Under the pieces are notes generated by a model. The model searched no databases and had not been told where the DNA came from. It saw nothing but the letters and a program-made list of their open reading frames with translations. From Neurospora crassa OR74A (lineage: Eukaryota; Ascomycota; Sordariomycetes; Sordariales; Sordariaceae): 64,000 bases of DNA. Shown here in pieces: positions 25,090-39,310 of this stretch. The stretch lies in assembly GCF_000182925.2 (NCBI RefSeq), contig NW_011929459.1, positions 1 through 64,000 on the forward strand, read 5' to 3'. Made by a program: the position numbers and the translations under genes. Each line of letters opens with the position of its first letter. Positions within the stretch are counted from its first letter, which is position 1.

Positions 25090-28000
25090 TTGACCTTGGA
25101 TTAGGTAGGAATACTTATTGAATTTAAGTATATTAATAAGTAGAGAAAAAGAAATTAATAGGGATTGTCCTAGTAATGGTGAGTAAAGTAGTAATAGTTT
25201 AAATTTGAAATCTAGCTTCGGTCCGAATTGTAATTTATAGAAGAAGCTTTTAGTAAAGCACCTTTTGAATTCCTTAGAATAGGGCGCTATAGAGGGTAAG
25301 AGTTTTATATAGTTGGATGTTGATTTAATGTAAAGTTCCTTCGATAAGTTGAGTAGTTTGGGAATATTATTTAAAATAGGAGGTAAATTTCTTTTAAAGT
25401 TAAATATTGGTTAGAGATTGATAGTATATAAGTAGAGTAATTGAAAAATGAAAAGTATTTTAAAAAGAGGGTTAAATAGTATATAAAATTATTAAAAGGA
25501 AAGCGTTTGTAATTAGATTTACACTATTCCGATTATCTGGTATTCTTATTAGTATATTTAGGATAATTTAAGTTAGTATTAGTTTTGGTAGGGGGATAAA
25601 AGTTTAGGGAATATAGCTCCTTTGGGAGTATTATAGTTTTGGGTGTAATGTTTTCGCTAGGATTGAGGTTTGTGTATTTATAAGGATATTAGTATAATAG
25701 TTATTAACAATCTATTTTGAAATATAAATTAAGGAATTAAAGTTTTATATAAGTATTTAGGTATAAAACCTATACGTATAATGAAAGTGAATATAAGTGA
25801 GAGTTTCGGTATATTATTGACCGATTTTAATATATTTAGATGGATTTAAGTAAGAGTATTAAACTTTGGATTTGAAAAATAGTAAATTATATTTAAATAG
25901 AATAAAGTTAGAGGAAATTTTAGTAGAGGTTTGTAACGGTTTTAATATATAAATTAATTATTAAATTTAAGTATAGGGGCGAAAGATTAATTGAACTATT
26001 TAGTAGTTAGTTACCGCCGAAGTTTCCTTTAGGATAATAATATTATTCTTTAGTTTTATAAGGTAAAGCGAATAATTAGGGATTCGGGGGCGTTTTTTAG
26101 CTTTTATTTATTTTTAAACTTTAAATATATAAGAAGCCTTTATTATTTAATTGAACGTAGGTATTCGAATATACTAATATTAGTAGGCTATTTTTAGTAA
26201 ATAGAATTAGTAATGTAGGATAAATTAAATACGGGGTTAAAGTATTAGAGTAGATGTTTATTAGATATTATAAAAGGCGTTAATATATTTTAATAGTAGG
26301 ATAGTAGCTATAGAAGTTGGAATTTACTAAAGATTATATAATAATTTATTTACCGAATATATTAGCCTTAAAAATAGATAGCACTTAAGTATCCTATTTA
26401 TACCCCGCCCTTAGGGTAGAAATAATACTTTAAAGAGTAAGTAGCTATAGAGGTTAGTAATGAAGCTTAGGGCGTGAATTTAGGTCGAACGGCCTCTAGT
26501 ATAGATTTTAGTAGTAATAGTAAATATTTTAATAAGAATTTAAAGGATTGAAGTGGGGAAAGGTTCTATATAAATAGCGGTTGGATATAAGTTAATCGAT
26601 CTTAAACTATAGGGAAGTTCCGTTTTAAAGGGGTATTTATATTCCGTATAGTAAAAGGGAAGTTGGTTAATATTCCAGTATTTAAATATAGGTTTTATAT
26701 AGTAACGTAATTAAATATAAAGATAATAGCGGGGGCCCCGGGTAGAATTCTTTTTTCTTCTTAACAGTCTATTACTTTAAAAATAGTTTATTTGGAAATA
26801 GGGTTTAATAGCCGGAAGAGCCCGATATTTTTATTAGGTCCGGTACATTTTTAATATCCTTTAAAAATCCGCGGGAGGGAATAATTCTTACGTTAGGTTG
26901 TATTTATAATTATAGTAGGTTTCTAAGGTAAATAATTTTTAGTTAATAGAATAATATAAATAAGGGAAGTTAGTAAAATAGATTTATAATTTCGGGAAAA
27001 GGATTAGTTCTAAGGGTTAAGTATATTAGGCTTTAGGTAGATACCTTAGGAATAGATTACTATTAGTTGGGTAATTAGCCGGCGGTTTTTAGTATCCGGA
27101 TATAGAAGTTTTTAATAGACTTCGGTCGTCCGGCATACGTTTAATAATTAATTTAAAATTAGTATAAATAAGGGGAATTTAATTATTTAATTAAAATATA
27201 GTATTACAATAGTTAGAAAGTGGTATTAATATAATATGATTTTTATTTAGTATTTTGAATATTAAAGTAAAGAAATTTAATTAAGTGCGGGTAAACGGCG
27301 GGAGTAATTATAATTTTCTTAAAGTAGTTAAATATTTTATTATTTAATTAGTAATATATATAAATAGATTAATAAGATTCCTATTATCCCTATCTACTAT
27401 TTAGCGAAACTATAGTTAAGGGAACGGGTTTGGTAGAATTAGTAGAGAAAGAAGACTTTATTGAGTTTAATTCTAGTTTAATATTGTAAAAAGATATAGG
27501 AGGTATAGAATAAGTAGGAGCTTTAGCGCTAGTAAAATACTATTATTCCTATTGTTTTTTTATTTATTTAATTAAACGGGGCTGGATTTTCGTTTAACTT
27601 CTAGTTTTAAGGTCCTTCGCGGGCCGACCCGGATTAAAGATATTATTAGGTAGGGAGTTTGGCTGGGGCGGTATATTTATTAAATTATAATATAGGTGTT
27701 TTAAGGGGGGTTTATAGAGAATAGAAATTTTTAGTAGAATAAAAGGGTAAAAGTCCCTTTAATTTTAATTTTTAGTATGAATACAAACTATAAAAATATA
27801 GCTTATTAATCCTTTAATCCCTCGAAATTTAAAATTAGAGGTACTAGAAAAGTTATTATAGGGATAATTGGTTTGTAGTAATTAAACATTTATAGCGATA
27901 TTGTTTTTTAATCCTTTAATATTAGTTTTTCCTATTATATTAAAGTAGAATTCGGTAAGCGTTAGATTATTTACTTATTAATAGGGAATGTGAATTGGGT

Positions 28001-28425
28001 TTAAATTATTATAAGATAGGTTAGTTTTACCCTATTAATAACTTTATTATAATAGTAATTAAATTTAGTATAAAAGGAACTGCTTATTTAAATAATTGGT
28101 TTTTGCAGTTATTCGATTAGGTAGTACTATAACGCTACTATTTGTTGGATAATAATTAAACGCTTCTAAGTTAGAATCTATATTAGAATACAATAATACT
28201 TTTAATATATTATAGATATATAAGAATAGGCTCCGGCTTCGTATTTTAATAAGCGATTCCTCTATTGGCTTTGAAGTAGCTAATAGTAATTTGTATATTG
28301 TAATTTTAATATATATTAAATTAAATCCTTTATAAACGATTTAGATGTATAAAAGGGTTTTATAAGTAGTAGAATAGCTTTATTATTATAATTTACTAAG
28401 AGTAAGCCCTCCTTCGTTTAAATTT
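25090..28425 (+). rRNA. LSU (28S) rRNA copy, unit 3, degenerate
   Basis: 3336 nt, starting TTGACCTTGGATTAGGTAGG. The 5' kilobase is C-to-T biased with TpG and GG kept. GCGGGGGCCCCGGG survives near 26728. The sarcin-ricin loop reads AGTATAAAAGGAACTGC near 28067. Confidence 0.95.
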
Positions 28426-29378
28426 TCTAGTAGAAGGGTCTGTTTAATAAGTAGGTATTTATTAGGGGGTCCCCTCGAGATTTAGTTACTAGAGCCCGAG
28501 AAGGCGAAAGTACTTTGTTAGAGGGAAAGTGTAGGGTAAGTAGGGATAGGAAGGGGACTTAGTTAAGTTTAGTATTTCCCGGGTTTAGATAATATTATTC
28601 TAGGGGCGCGGGCGGGCCGGGTATAAGGGGTTTACTATATTAGTAGTTAGCTTATAGAAAGCTTAATAATTATATATAATATATACCTAAGGAAGCGTCA
28701 ACTAGTATAATATATATAGGTATAGCCGGGCTGGGCTTTTATAAATCTTAGTAGCTATAGTAGGTAGGGTAAGTAAGAGCGACCGACCGAGCGGCGGCGG
28801 GGTAGGAGCGATTAGGTAGGCGAATAATTTTTAAATAAGTTTATAGTTTTAAATAAGTAAATATATTTACAACCGGGTTAGGTATAGTACTAGGTAAGTA
28901 AGCGTATTCGAATTATATAAGGTAGTATAGAGAAGAGAGGGTAGGTAAGTGCGTTTAGGTAGGTTAGGTATATAGGGTAAGTAGGTGCGTTTAGGTATAG
29001 AATTTTTATATAAATAGTAATTATATTAGGAAAATAAGGGCGAGGGCCTATATAAGGTAGGTAAGAAGGACCGAGAGGTTTGGGGGGGCTAAGGGGTTAT
29101 TTTCTAACTCCTATTAGAAGGGGTTTATTAAAAGAAAAAGTAGGGTAGTAGTAAGAGGGGGTAAATAAGTAAAAAAGCTATGTAGTTGAATAAAGGTATT
29201 TATAATTTTTTTATTAGAAGATGTAGTAGGGTAGGTAGGAAAAGGTTGTATAGGATTGTATTTTTATATAAAGTAAAAGTATAAAAAGGGAAGCTATCTT
29301 TTTAATTTTTGGGTAGGCGAGGTAGTAGGTAAGTTACTTGGACTAAGAATAATTTAATTTTTAGGGGGGGAGTGAAAA

Positions 29379-29728
29379 TTTCTTTCTTCTTTTTCTTTTC
29401 CTTTTTTATTTATTTATTTTTTTTTTTTCTTCTTTTTCTCCTCCCTCTTTCTTCTTCCTACTTTTATTTTCTTTATTACTCTTCCTCCTCCCTTTCCTTT
29501 CCTCTCCATCTTCCTTCATTTTAGTCCTTTTTTTCTTTTCTCTTCCTTTTTCTTTTTTCTTTTTAACTTTTAACCTCTTTTTAAAGCTTTCCTCTCTTAA
29601 TATTTCTTTCCTTATACCTCCAAACCCCCCTCCGTTCCCTTCTTTTATATTATATTTATACAAAAATAAAAAAGTAATATAATTAATATATAAATAAAAT
29701 AAAGAAGGTTCTTATTCTTCTTTTCTTT

Positions 29729-29776
<48 letters not shown>

Positions 29777-29903
29777 TATATTTTTCTTACTTTCCTTCTA
29801 CCTTTTTACTTTTATAATATCTTGCCCCCTTAGTAAGCTTCTTCCTTTCTTTTTCTTTTTATTCTTCTTTTCGTCCTCTTATTCTACCTCCAAATCTTTA
29901 TTA
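29379..29903 (+). repeat. Polypyrimidine region with 44-T run, IGS3
   Basis: C/T-rich tract with a T run at 29730-29773. Confidence 0.9.
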
Positions 29904-30484
29904 AGTAAAGGCGTTTATAAAGTAAATAAATACTTTTAAAATAGTAGGAGCCGGATTATAATAAGGGTAGAGGTTTTTTTTATAAATATAGGAAGAAGAA
30001 GGTATTTGGAGGCGACTAAGTCGATTAATTAGAATTTATACGGTCTTAAATAAATTGTTAGGGAAGGGTAGGTAAATAATTGATAGTAGGAAAGAAGAAA
30101 AAGAAGAAAAAAAGAAAAAAAAAAAAGAAATTTTAAAAGTAGTAGAAGAAGAAGGGTAGTAGAATTTAAGGGGTATAAATAGTTAGTAGAATAGGTAGGG
30201 TATTAAGTGGCTTTAATTATATAAGTAGGGAGGATATATTGAGGTTAATATATTAATAAAGAAGGTTAAATTAGTAAATATAAAAAGAAAAAAATAAGAG
30301 TAATATAAATACTTTTAGTATAGTTATAAGATATTATAAATTATATTAAGGAAGATAAAAAGTAATTAGTTTTTTATTTAGTAGAAATATAGTTTGAGTA
30401 GATATTATAAGGTAGGTATATTTACTTTATATAAGAAAGGCGCGGCTGAAGTTAAAAAGGTAGAAGAGGGAAAGGTAGTAAAGG

Positions 30485-30793
30485 GTAGTATTTATTAAAT
30501 ATAAGGTAGGTAAGAACGACCGGGTAGGTAAAGAAGGTGTAATCGACCTTTGGAAGCCGAAGTTTTAAAAAGGAAAATTGTAAGTAGGTAGTATTTATTA
30601 AATATAGGGTAGGTAAGAACTATAGGGTAAGTACGATAGGCTTATATAAAAAAGGTAAAATTAAAGTTGAAAAGAAAAAAGTAGTAGGTAGGTAATACTT
30701 ATTAAGTGTAAGGTAGGTAGGAATAACCGGGTAGGTAAGGAAGGTATAATTAATTTAATAAGGAAGGTGTAGTTTTTATAAATTTAGAGCGAG
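30485..30793 (+). repeat. Three 103-104 bp direct subrepeats, IGS3
   Basis: First copy GTAGTATTTATTAAATATAA, then GGTAGGTAAGAACGACCGGG. Confidence 0.6.
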
Positions 30794-30939
30794 ATTCTTA
30801 AGAAGGTGCGACCTAGTTGGGTAGTTGGGTAACTATAAATCGATTTTTAAAATTTCCTATATTAGGGAATTTCGCGGGAATTAAAAAATTGTAGTTTAGA
30901 TTGTCGGGCTATATTATCCCTAGATTCGAAGTTAGAAGG

Positions 30940-30947
30940 TATATAAG
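30940..30947 (+). promoter_or_regulatory. Candidate Pol I core-promoter motif TATATAAG, unit 4
   Basis: 680 bp before the 18S, followed by AAGGAGTGGTAGAGAGTAAT. Confidence 0.3.
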
Positions 30948-31619
30948 AAGGAGTGGTAGAGAGTAATAAGAAAGAATAAGTAGTAAGATTATTTAGTCGT
31001 CCCTACTTCCGGCTCCCTTTTATAAGTATAAATAAGAATATATAAGGCTTGTTCTATTTGGAAGCTTTTTGTAGGAGGGTTATTCTAATTTATAGTCTAA
31101 GTACCTTCTTATAGTAATTTGTAAAGGAAATTAAATTTTAATTTATAGAGCGTTATTATTATATAGTTCTCTATAGTTTATTAGGGAATTAATATTAATA
31201 ATACGAATTACTTTAGTATTATTCTAATAAGGGCTTTATTTTTATTGGATAGTATTTAAGAAAATCCTATAGGCGCTAGGGAGTATCCTATAAATATTGA
31301 GGGGTAGGTTTTATAGATAATTGGCCGTTAATTAAATTTATTTATAAATTGCTAGAGGTACTGGCTAATTAAGGAAGCCTTCGGGTAGAACTTTTTGTAT
31401 TAGACTTCCTCTTAGGGCGTATAAGTGGTATACGAAAGGCGTTCTATACTTTCCTATCCTTCTACCGATTGTACTTTAGGGAATTTAGGAGGGGAAAGTA
31501 GATATATATTTCGAAGTAAGTTCGGCCTTACTATACGAGCTTCGGACTACTTACTTTTATAATTTTATAAATTCTTTTATTCGTTTATAAGCGGTTAGCC
31601 TTTTTAGGCGTACGATAGT

Positions 31620-33415
31620 TATTTAATTAATTTTATTAGTAGTTATATATTTATTTTAAAAATTAAATTATATATATTTAAGTTTAAGTAATTAAATTAC
31701 AAAATTGTAAATAGCTTATTAAATTAATTATAGTTTATTTGATAGTACCTTACTATATAGATAATTGTAGTAATTCTAGAGTTAATATATATTAAAAACC
31801 CCGACTTCGGAAGGGGTATATTTATTAAATTAAAAACTAATACCCTTTGGGGCTAATTAGTAATTTATAATAATTTTTCGAATTGTATAGCTTTGCGCTA
31901 GCGATGGTTTATTTAAATTTCTATTCTATTAATTTTTAACGGTTGGGTTTTGGCTAGCTATAGTGATAATGGGTAATGGAGGGTTAAGGCTCGACTTTAG
32001 AGAAGGAGTTTGAGAAATGGCTACTATATTTAAGGAAGGTAGTAGGCGTATAAATTACCTAATCCTAATACGGGGAGGTAGTAATAATAAATATTAATAT
32101 AGGGCTCTTTTAAGTTTTATAATTAGAATAAATATAATTTAAATCCCTTAATAAGGAATAATTAGAGGGTAAATTTGGTATTAGTAGCCGTAGTAATTCT
32201 AATTCTAATAGCGTATATTAAAGTTATTAAGGTTAAAAAGTTCGTAATTAAACCTTAGACTCGGCCCGTCGGTCCGCTTTATTATATATATTAATTAGGT
32301 TGGGCCTTTTTTCCTAGAGAACTGTATGCCCTTTATTGGGTATGTCGGGGAATTAGGACTTTTACTATAAATAAATTAGATTACTTAAAGAAGGCCTATA
32401 TTCGAATATACTAGTATAGAATAATAGAATAGGACGTATAGTTCTATTTTATTAGTTTTTAAGATTATTATAATAATTAATAGGGATAGTCGGGGGTATT
32501 AATATTTAATTATTAGAAGTAAAATTCTTAAATTTATTAAAGATTAATTATTGTAAAAATATTTACTAAGGATATTTTTATTAATTAGGAATGAAAGTTA
32601 GGGGATTGAAGACAATTAAATACCGTTGTAGTCTTAATTATAAACTATACCAATTAAGGATTAGATAGTATTATTTTTTAACCCGTTTGGCACTTTATAA
32701 TAAATTAAAATATTTGGGCTCCTAGGGGAATATAGTTGTAAGGTTGAAATTTAAAGAAATTGATAGAAGGGTACTACTAGGGGTGGAGTTTGCGGTTTAA
32801 TTTAATTTAATATAGGGAAATTTATTAGGTTTAAATACAATAAGGATTAATAAATTGAGAGCTCTTTCTTAATTTCGTAGGTAGTAGTATATAGCCGTTT
32901 TTAATTAGTAGAGTAATTTATTTATTTAATTACAATAACGAATGAGACTTTAACTTATTAAATAGTTTATATTATTTTAGTAGTACGTTAACTTTTTAAA
33001 GGGATTATCGGTTTAAACTAATAGAAATTTAAAGTAATAATAGGTTTGTAATGCCCTTAGATATTTTAGGCCGTACGCGCGCTATACTAATATAATTAGT
33101 AAATATTTCTTTAGTTAGAAAGTCCGGGTAATCTTATTAAATTGTATTATATTAGGGATAGAGTATTATAATTATTACTCTTTAATAAGGAATTTTTAAT
33201 AAGTATAAATTATTAGTTTGCATTAATTACATTCCTACCTTTTATATATACCGTTTATTATTACTACCAATTAAATAGTTTAATAAGGTTTCCAGATTAG
33301 CCTAGGGAGGTCGGTAATAATTACTTAGGGCCGGAAAGCTATTTAAACTTAATTATTTAGAGGAAGTAAAAGTTGTAATAAGGTCTTTATTAGTAAATTA
33401 GTAGAAGGATTATTA
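31620..33415 (+). rRNA. 18S rRNA copy, unit 4, degenerate
   Basis: 1796 nt, starting TATTTAATTAATTTTATTAG. The 530 loop reads AGTAGCCGTAGTAA near 32182. The decoding block reads ATATATACCGTTTATTATT near 33244, the most damaged version of this site in the window. Confidence 0.95.
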
Positions 33416-33606
33416 TAGAATTATAAAACTCCTATAAACTATTGCGAATTTTACTTGTATAATTATTTTAATATTAATAGTCCGGAAAGGCCTTTGGGCC
33501 TTCCCGAATCCTTGGGTCTCCTATTTGCGGGAGGCTGCCCGCCGGAGTACTAAAATTAAACTCTTAATATTTTATATTTCTTTAAATAAACTTTTAAATA
33601 AGTTAA
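33416..33606 (+). other. ITS1, unit 4
   Basis: 191 bp; keeps GTCCGGAAAGGCCTTTGGGC near 33480 and GGGAGGCTGCCCGCCGG near 33530. Confidence 0.9.
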
Positions 33607-33763
33607 AACTTTTAATAATGGATTTCTTAGTTCTAGTATTAATAAAGAACGTAGCGAAATGTAATAAGTAATATGAATTGTAGAATTTAGTAAATTATTG
33701 AATTTTTAAATATATATTACGCTTATTAATATTCTAGCGAGTATGTTTGTTCGAGTGTTATTT
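33607..33763 (+). rRNA. 5.8S rRNA copy, unit 4, degenerate
   Basis: 157 nt, starting AACTTTTAATAATGGATTTC, leaning to C-to-T changes (TATGAATTGTAGAATTTAG near 33672). Confidence 0.93.
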
Positions 33764-33914
33764 TAATTATTAAGCTCTATTTGCGTTAGGGATTTGCGGC
33801 TATCCGCGGTCCTTCAAAATTAGTAGCGGGCTTATTAATTATATTGAGTATAGTAATTCTATATTACTATAGTTGTACGGTAGGTTCTTACTATAAAACC
33901 CCTTATTTTTAAGG
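33764..33914 (+). other. ITS2, unit 4
   Basis: 151 bp; keeps a hairpin-like GGATTTGCGGCTATCCGCGG near 33790. Confidence 0.9.
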
Positions 33915-36900
33915 TTGACCTTGGATTAAGTAGGAATATCTATTAAATTTAAATATATTAATAAGTAGAGGAAAAGAAATTAATAGGAATTACCTTAGTA
34001 ATGGCGAATAAAGTAGTAATAATTTAAATTTGAAATTTAGCTTCGGCCTAAATTATAATTTATAGAGGAAGCTTTTAATAAAGCACCTTCTAAATCCCTT
34101 AGAACGGGGCGCTATAAAGGGTAAGAGCCTTATATAGTCGGATATTGATTTAATATAAAGCTCCTTCGACGAATCGAATAATTTAGGAATATTATTCAAA
34201 ATAGGAGGTAAATTTCTTTTAAAGTTAAATACTAGCTAGAAATTAATAGTATATAAATAGAATAATTAAAAGATGAAAAGTACTTTAAAAAGAGGGTTAA
34301 ATAGTATATAAAATTATTAAAAGGGAAGTATTTGTAATTAGATTTATACTATTCTAATTATCCGGTATTTTTACTAATATATTTAGGACGGTTTAAATTA
34401 GTATCGGTTTTGGTAGGGGGATAAAGGTCCGGGGAATATAGCTCCTCCGAGAATATTATAGCCCCGGGCGTAATACCTTCACTAGGATTGAGGTTTATAT
34501 ATTTGTAAGGATACTAATATAATAGTTATTAACGATCTATTTTAAAATATGGATTAAGGAATTAAGGTTTTGTGCGAATATTTAGGTATAAAACCTATAT
34601 ATATAATGAAAGTGAATGTAGGTAAGAGTTTTAATATATTATTAACCGATTTTAATGTATTTGAATAGATTTAAATAAGAATATTAAATTTTAGACCCGA
34701 AAGATAGTAAATTATACTTAAATAGAATAAAATTAAAGGAAATTCTAATAGAAGTTTATAATAATTTTAACATATAAATCGATTATTAAATTTAAGTATA
34801 GGGGCGAAAGATTAATTAAACTATTTAGTAGTTAGTTATTGCTAAAGTTTCTTTTAGGATAGTAGTGTTGTTCTTTAGTTTTATAAAATAAAGCGAATAA
34901 TTAGGGACTTGGGGGCGCTTTTTAACCTTTATTTATTTTTAAACTTTAAATATATAAGAAGCTTTTATTATTTAATTAAATATAGGTATTCGAATATACT
35001 AATATTAGTAGGCTATTTTTAATAAGTAGAATTAACGATGTGGGATAAATTGAATGTAGGGTTAAGGTATTGGAGTAGACGTTTATTAAATACTATAAAA
35101 GGTATTAATATATTTTAATAGTAGGACGGTAGCTATAGAAGTTGGAATTTGTTAAGGATTATATAATAATTTATTTATTAAATATATTAGCCTTAAAAAT
35201 AGATAGCGTTTAAGCGTTCTATTTATACTCCGCCTTTAGAGTAAAAATAATACTTTAAGGAGTAAGCGGTTGTAGAGGTTAGTAATGAAATTTAGGGCGT
35301 AAGCCCGGGTTGAATAGCCTTTAGTATAGATTTTGGTAGTAATAGTAAATATTTTAATAAGAATTTGAAGGATTGAAGTAGGGAAAGGTTCTATATAAAT
35401 AGCGGTTAAATATAGGTTAGTTAATCCTAAACTATAGGGAAGTTCCGTTTCAAAGGGGTATTTGTACTTTGTATAGCAAAAGGGAAGCCGGTTAATATTC
35501 CGGTATTTAGATATAGGTTTTGTGCGGTAATATAATTGAATGCGGAGACGACGGCGGGGGCCCCGGGTAGAATTCTCTTTTCTTTTTAATAGTTTATTAC
35601 CTTAAAAATAGTTTATTTAGAGATAGGGTTTAATAGCCGGAAGAGTCCGATACTTTTGTTAGGTCTAATACGCTTTCGATATTCTTTAAAAATCCGCGGG
35701 AGGGAATAATTCTTACGCTAGGTTATATTTATAATTGTAATAGGTTTTTAAGGTAAATAGTTTTTAGTTAATAGAATAATATAAATAAGGGAAATTAGTA
35801 AAATAGATTTATAATTTTGGGAAAAGGATTAGCTCTAAGGGTTGGGTATATTGGGCTTTAGATAAACGCCCTAGGAGTAGATTATTATTAGCCGGGTAAT
35901 TAATTGGCGGCTTTTAATATTTAGGTATAGAAGCTTTTAGTAGATTTCGGTTGTCTAGTATACGTTTAATAATTAATTTAAAATTAGTATAAATAGGGGG
36001 AATTTAATTATTTAATTAAAATATAGTATTATAATAGTTAAAAAGTAGTATTAATATAATATAATTTCTATTTAGTATTTTGAATATTAAAGTAAAGAAA
36101 TTTAATTAAGCGTAGGTAAACGGCGGGAGTAACTATAATTCTCTTAAGGTAGTTAAATACCTCGTTATTTAATTAGTAATGTATATAAATGGATTAATAA
36201 GATTCCTACTATCCTTATTTACTATTTAGCGAAATTATAATTAAGGGAATAGGTTTAGTAGAATTAGTAGGGAAAAAAGACCCTATTAAATTTAATTCTA
36301 ATTTAATATTGTAAAAAGATATAGGAGGTGTAGAATAGGTAGGAGCTTCGGTGCTAATAAAATACTATTATTCCTATTGTTTTTTTACTTATTTAATTAA
36401 GCGGGGCTGGATTTTTATTTAATTTCTAATTTTAAAGTCCTTTATAGGCCGACCCGGGTTGAAGATATTATTAGGTAGGGAGTTTGGCTAGGGTAGTATA
36501 TTTGTTAAACTATAATGTAGGTGTCTTAAGGGGGGTTTATAGAGAATAGAAATCTCTAGTAGAATAAAAGGGTAAAAGTCCCTTTGATTTTAATTTTTAG
36601 TATAAATATAAACTATAAAAGTATAGCCTATTAATCCTTTAGTCCCTCAAAATTTGAGGTTAGAGGTGCTAGAAAAGTTACTATAGGGATAATTAGCTTA
36701 TAGCGGCCAAGCATTTATAATAATATTACTTTTTAATTTTTTAATATTGGTTCTTCTTATTATACTAAAGTAGAATTTAGTAAGTATTAGATTATTTACT
36801 TACTAATAGGGAATATAAATTAGGTTTAGACTGTTATAAAATAGGTTAGTTTTACCCTATTAATAACTTTATTATAATAGTAATTAAATTTAGTACGAGA

Positions 36901-37250
36901 GGAACCGTTTATTTAAATAATTGGTTTTTGCGGTTGTCCGACTAGGTAATACCGTAATACTACTATTTATTAGATAATAGTTAAACGCCTTTAAATTAGA
37001 ATCTATATTAGAATATAATAATATTTCTAATATATTATAAATATATAAGAATAGGCTCCGGCCTTGTATTTTAGTAAGCGATTCTTCTATTAGCTTTAAA
37101 GTAACTAGCGGTAATTTATATATTATAATTTTAATATATATTAGATTAAATTCTTTATAAACGATTTAAATATGCGAAAGGGTCCTATAAATAGTAAAGT
37201 AGCTTTATTATTACAATTTACTAAGGGTAAACCTTCCTTCGTTTAAATTT
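33915..37250 (+). rRNA. LSU (28S) rRNA copy, unit 4, degenerate
   Basis: 3336 nt, starting TTGACCTTGGATTAAGTAGG. The sarcin-ricin loop AGTACGAGAGGAACCG at 36892-36907 matches the universal sequence, the only fully intact copy of this site in the window, but flanking LSU sequence is as mutated as elsewhere. GACGACGGCGGGGGCCCCGG near 35547 is also kept. Confidence 0.95.
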
Positions 37251-38203
37251 CTTAGTAGAAGGGTCTATTTAATAAGTAGGTATTTATTGGGGGGTTCCTT
37301 TGAGATTTGGTTATTAGAGCCCGAGAGGGCGAAAGTGCTTTATTGGAGGGAAAGTGTAGGGTAAGTAGGAATAGGAAGGGGATTTAGTTAAATTTAATAT
37401 TTTTTAGGTTTAAATAATATTACCCTAGGGGTACGGGCGGGCTAGGTATAAGAGGTTTGTTATATTAATAGTTAATTTATAGAAGGCTCGGTAGCTATAT
37501 ATAGTATATATTTAGGGAAGCGTCGATTAGCATAGTATACGCGGGTACGGCCGGGCCGGGCTTTTATAAATTTTAATAGTTATAGTAGGTAGGGTAGGTA
37601 AAAGCGACCGACCGAGCGGCGGCGGAGTAGGAACAACCGGGTAGGTGAGTAATTTTTAGGTAAATTTATAATTTTAAATAAATAAATATATTTATAATTA
37701 AATTAAATATAGTATTAGATAAGTAAATATATTCGAATTATATAAAGTAGTATAAAGAAGAGAGGGTAGGTAAGTACGTCCGGGTAGGTTAGGTATATAA
37801 GGTAGGTAGGTGCGTTTAAATATAGAATTTTTATATAAATAGTAATTATATTAGGAAAGTAAGGGCGAAGGTTTGTATAGGGTAAATAAGAAGGATTAAA
37901 AAGTTTAGGGGGGTTAAAGGGTTATTTTTTAATTCCTATTAAGAGGGGTTTATTAAAGGAAAGGGTAGGGTAGTAATAGGAGGGGGTAAATAAATAAAGA
38001 AGTTACATAGTTGAATAAAAGTATTTATAGCTTTTTTATTAAAAAATATAATAGGGTAGGTAGGAAAAGGTTATACGGAATTGTATTTTTATATAAAGTA
38101 AAAATATAAAGGGGGAGGCTATTTTTTTAATTTTTAAGTAAGCAAGGCGGTAAGTAGGCTACTTAAGCTAGGAATAGTTTAATCTTTAGGGGGGGAGCGA
38201 AAA

Positions 38204-38553
38204 TTTCTTTCTTCTTTTTCTTTTCTTTTTTTATTTATTTATTTTTTTTCTTTCTTCTTTTTCTCCTCCCTCTTTCTTCTTCCTACTTTTATCCTCTTTA
38301 TTACTCTTCCTCCTCCCTTTCCTTTCCTCTCCGTCTTCCTTCGTTTTAATCCTTTTTTTCTTTTCTCTTCCTTTTTCTTTTTTCTTTTTAGCTTTTAACC
38401 TCTTTTTAGGGCTTTCTTCTCTTAATATTTCTTTCCTTATACCTCCAAACCCCCCTCCGTTCCCTTCTTTTATATTATATTTATATAAGGATAAAAAAGT
38501 AATATAATTAATATGTAAATAAAATAAAGAAGGTTCTTATTCTTCTTTTCTTT

Positions 38554-38602
<49 letters not shown>

Positions 38603-38729
38603 TATATTTTTCTTACTTTCCTTCTACCTTTTTACTTTTGTAATATCTTACCCCCTTAGTAAACTTCTTCCTTTCTTTTTCTTTTTATTCTTCTTTTCGT
38701 CCTCTTATTCTACTTCTAAATTTTTATTA
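38204..38729 (+). repeat. Polypyrimidine region with 45-T run, IGS4
   Basis: C/T-rich tract with a T run at 38555-38599. Confidence 0.9.
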
Positions 38730-39310
38730 AGTAAGGGCGTTTATAAAGTAAATAAATATTTTTAGAGTAGTAGGAGCCGGATTATAATAAGGGTAGAGGT
38801 TTTTTTTATAAATATAGGAAGAAGAAGGTATTCGGAGGCGATTAAGTCGATTAATTAGAACCTATACGGTTTTGAATGAATTGTTAGGGAAGGGTAGGTA
38901 AATAATTGATAGTAGGAAAGAAGAAAAAGAAGAAAAAAAGAAAAAAAAAAAAGAAATTTTGAAAGTAGTAGAAGAAGAAGGGTAGTAGAATTTAGAGGGT
39001 ATAAATAGTTAGTAGAATAGGTAGGGTGTTAGGTGGCTTTAATTATATAAGTAGGGAGGATATGTTGAAGTTAGTATATTAATAAAGAAAGTTAAATTGG
39101 TAAATATAAAAAGAAAAAGATAAAAATAATATAAATACTTTTAGTATAGTTATAAGATATTATAAATTATATTAGGGAAGATAAAAAGTAGTTAGTTTTT
39201 TACTTAGTAAAAATATAATTTGAATAGATACTATAGGGTAGGTACGTCTATTTTATATAAGAAAAGCGCGGCCGAAATTAAAAAAATAGAAGAAGGAAAG
39301 GTAGTAAAGG

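Larger units (their letters stand above)
28426..31619 (+). other. Intergenic spacer IGS3, including 5' external transcribed spacer
   Basis: 3194 bp. GC island at 28724 reads AGCCGGGCTGGGCT. Short GC-rich remnants such as GACCGACCGAGCGGCGGCGG near 28779 persist. The antisense frame 29406-29663 and the Phe-rich frame 29727-29939 are products of the pyrimidine and poly(T) tract. Confidence 0.85.

Noticed and set aside
29727-29939. 70-codon Phe-rich frame (also at 56223-56435)
   Set aside because: Its start is mostly a translation of the poly(T) run, and the sequence is rDNA spacer.
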